Below are positions 7,168 to 8,074 of a stretch of 8,074 nt of DNA, one piece after another. Positions within the stretch are counted from its first letter, which is position 1; every line of letters starts with the position of its first letter. The stretch spans positions 1 through 8,074 of the forward strand of contig JBDUCU010000123.1 in the NCBI GenBank assembly GCA_040003315.1, given 5' to 3'. The DNA comes from JACCZX01 sp040003315 (GTDB lineage Bacteria > Pseudomonadota > Gammaproteobacteria > Burkholderiales > Burkholderiaceae_F). The position numbers and the translations under genes are program-made. The notes under the pieces were generated by a model, which saw only the letters and a list, made by a program, of their open reading frames with translations, did no database searches and had not been told where the DNA came from.

Positions 7168-8074
7168 CGATCCGCGGACCGTTGTCCCTCCAACGGATAT
7201 GCCGGATCGTTGTAGCCTGGAGTCGACGGGTGCCCCGGGCTCACGAGTGAATCGACCAGCGCTTCGTCCTCCGAAGCGACCTCGCAGTCGAGGGCGAGAA
7301 CGTATTCTTTCCATTGCTGCAAAGTGCGTGGACCGGCGATCACCGCGCTCACCGCTCGGTGCGCCAGCACCCAGGCGGTGGCGAAGTGCGACAGCGCAAC
7401 GCCCTTGCGAGCGCAGTGCTCGTTGAGCTTTTGCGCTACCCGCAACGAGTCTTCGCGAAACTCGGTTTCCATCATGCGCTTGTCGCCACGACCGGCGCGC
7501 GTATCGGCGGCGGGCTTGCCGCCGGGCGCGTACTTGCCGGAGAGCACACCGCGCGCGATCGGGCTGTACGGCACCACGCCAAGACCGAAGCGGGCGCACG
7601 CAGGCAGCACTTCCACTTCGGGCTGCCGATTGAGCAGGTTGTAGTACGGTTGGCAGACGACAGGTGCCGGCATGTTGAGCGCGCGCGCCGTGTAGACGGC
7701 TTCCGCGATGCGCCAGCCACGAAAGTTGCTCAAGCCCCAGTAGCGAATTTTGCCCGCGCGCAGCAGCGCATCGACCGCGCGCAGCGGCTCCTCGAGATGC
7801 ATGCCGTTGAAGTCCCGGTGCAGGTAGTAGATATCAATCCAGTCGGTGGCCAGTCGCTTCAGACTCGCCTCGCATTCACGCAAGACCCAAGTGCGCGAAT
7901 AGTGCGACTCGTTAGGCCGCTCCGACATCTTGTTGCCGACCTTGGTGGCGAGGACCCAGTCGTCACGCTGCCCCTTGAGTAATGAACCCACGATCGACTC
8001 CGATTTGCCATTGGAATACACATCGGCCGTGTCGATGAAATTGACTCCTTGGTCGCGGGCATGCGCCAAGATCT
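7164..8074 (-). CDS. Aldo/keto reductase, NADPH-dependent (5' end outside window)
   Basis: The frame runs from the right edge to the stop at 7166-7164. The visible TTG at 8069-8067 is not the true start: family members have a further strand and helix of roughly 30-40 residues before AHARDQGVNFIDTADVY, and the frame is open to the edge. The protein is a soluble TIM-barrel oxidoreductase that reduces aldehydes or ketones with NADPH. Counting from that TTG, the catalytic tetrad is Asp13 and Tyr18 (FIDTADVYSNG), Lys43 (VLATKVG) and His84 (YYLHRDF). Also seen are GKIRYWGLSNFRGW, the cofactor-side VVPYSPIARGVLSGKY and a C-terminal SAVIAGPRTLQQW. The exact substrate cannot be read from the sequence. 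The gene converges on the OmdA remnant, ten bases apart stop to stop. Confidence 0.93.
   Translation of the reverse strand, partial: ILAHARDQGVNFIDTADVYSNGKSESIVGSLLKGQRDDWVLATKVGNKMSERPNESHYSRTWVLRECEASLKRLATDWIDIYYLHRDFNGMHLEEPLRAVDALLRAGKIRYWGLSNFRGWRIAEAVYTARALNMPAPVVCQPYYNLLNRQPEVEVLPACARFGLGVVPYSPIARGVLSGKYAPGGKPAADTRAGRGDKRMMETEFREDSLRVAQKLNEHCARKGVALSHFATAWVLAHRAVSAVIAGPRTLQQWKEYVLALDCEVASEDEALVDSLVSPGHPSTPGYNDPAYPLEGQRSADR

Noticed and set aside
8067..8069. TTG as the start of the right-edge aldo/keto reductase
   Set aside because: The frame is open to the window edge and the family has further N-terminal residues before this point, so the gene is cut by the window.

Overview
The window is GC-rich proteobacterial chromosome. 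The best guess is a betaproteobacterium (Burkholderiales-like) or a close relative. That guess rests on the fused isobutyryl-CoA mutase IcmF, the KatG and OmdA/YdeI types, and Shine-Dalgarno-led genes. No rRNA, tRNA, CRISPR array, transposase or phage gene was seen.

Layout, left to right. Positions 1-885 (+) hold the 3' end of icmF. Positions 1144-1785 (+) encode an exported protein of unknown function with its own promoter-like sequence, strong ribosome binding site and a downstream hairpin. Positions 2014-3552 (+) encode an osmoprotectant-type ABC importer subunit in which the periplasmic binding domain is fused in front of the permease; no partner ATPase gene is present. Positions 3553-4121 are a decayed stretch. 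It holds a scrap of a mutase gene joined in frame to the broken 3' end of an aldo/keto reductase gene, and probably a frameshifted scrap of an XRE-type regulator on the minus strand. Positions 4122-6380 (-) are an intact katG. Positions 6381-6597 are the spacer between katG and the next gene, and contain a 27-base exact copy of part of icmF.

The most notable gene is at 6598-6819 (+). It is a 73-codon SelW-like (Rdx family) gene whose redox motif is C-V-R-TGA, so the in-frame TGA at 6628-6630 most likely encodes selenocysteine. A hairpin that fits a bacterial SECIS element follows at once. A conventional gene caller stops at the TGA and misses the gene. Directly downstream (about 6830-7153) is the C-terminal part of a YdeI/OmdA-family gene without its N-terminus. 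Positions 7164-8074 (-) hold an aldo/keto reductase gene that runs off the right edge.

KatG (peroxide removal), the SelW-like protein (thiol/selenol redox) and the aldo/keto reductase (carbonyl reduction) would fit a loose oxidative-stress neighbourhood, but they are on different strands and do not form one operon. Two separate icmF-like scraps lie on either side of katG. Together with several truncated genes, this suggests that 3.6-6.9 kb has been rearranged by insertion and deletion.
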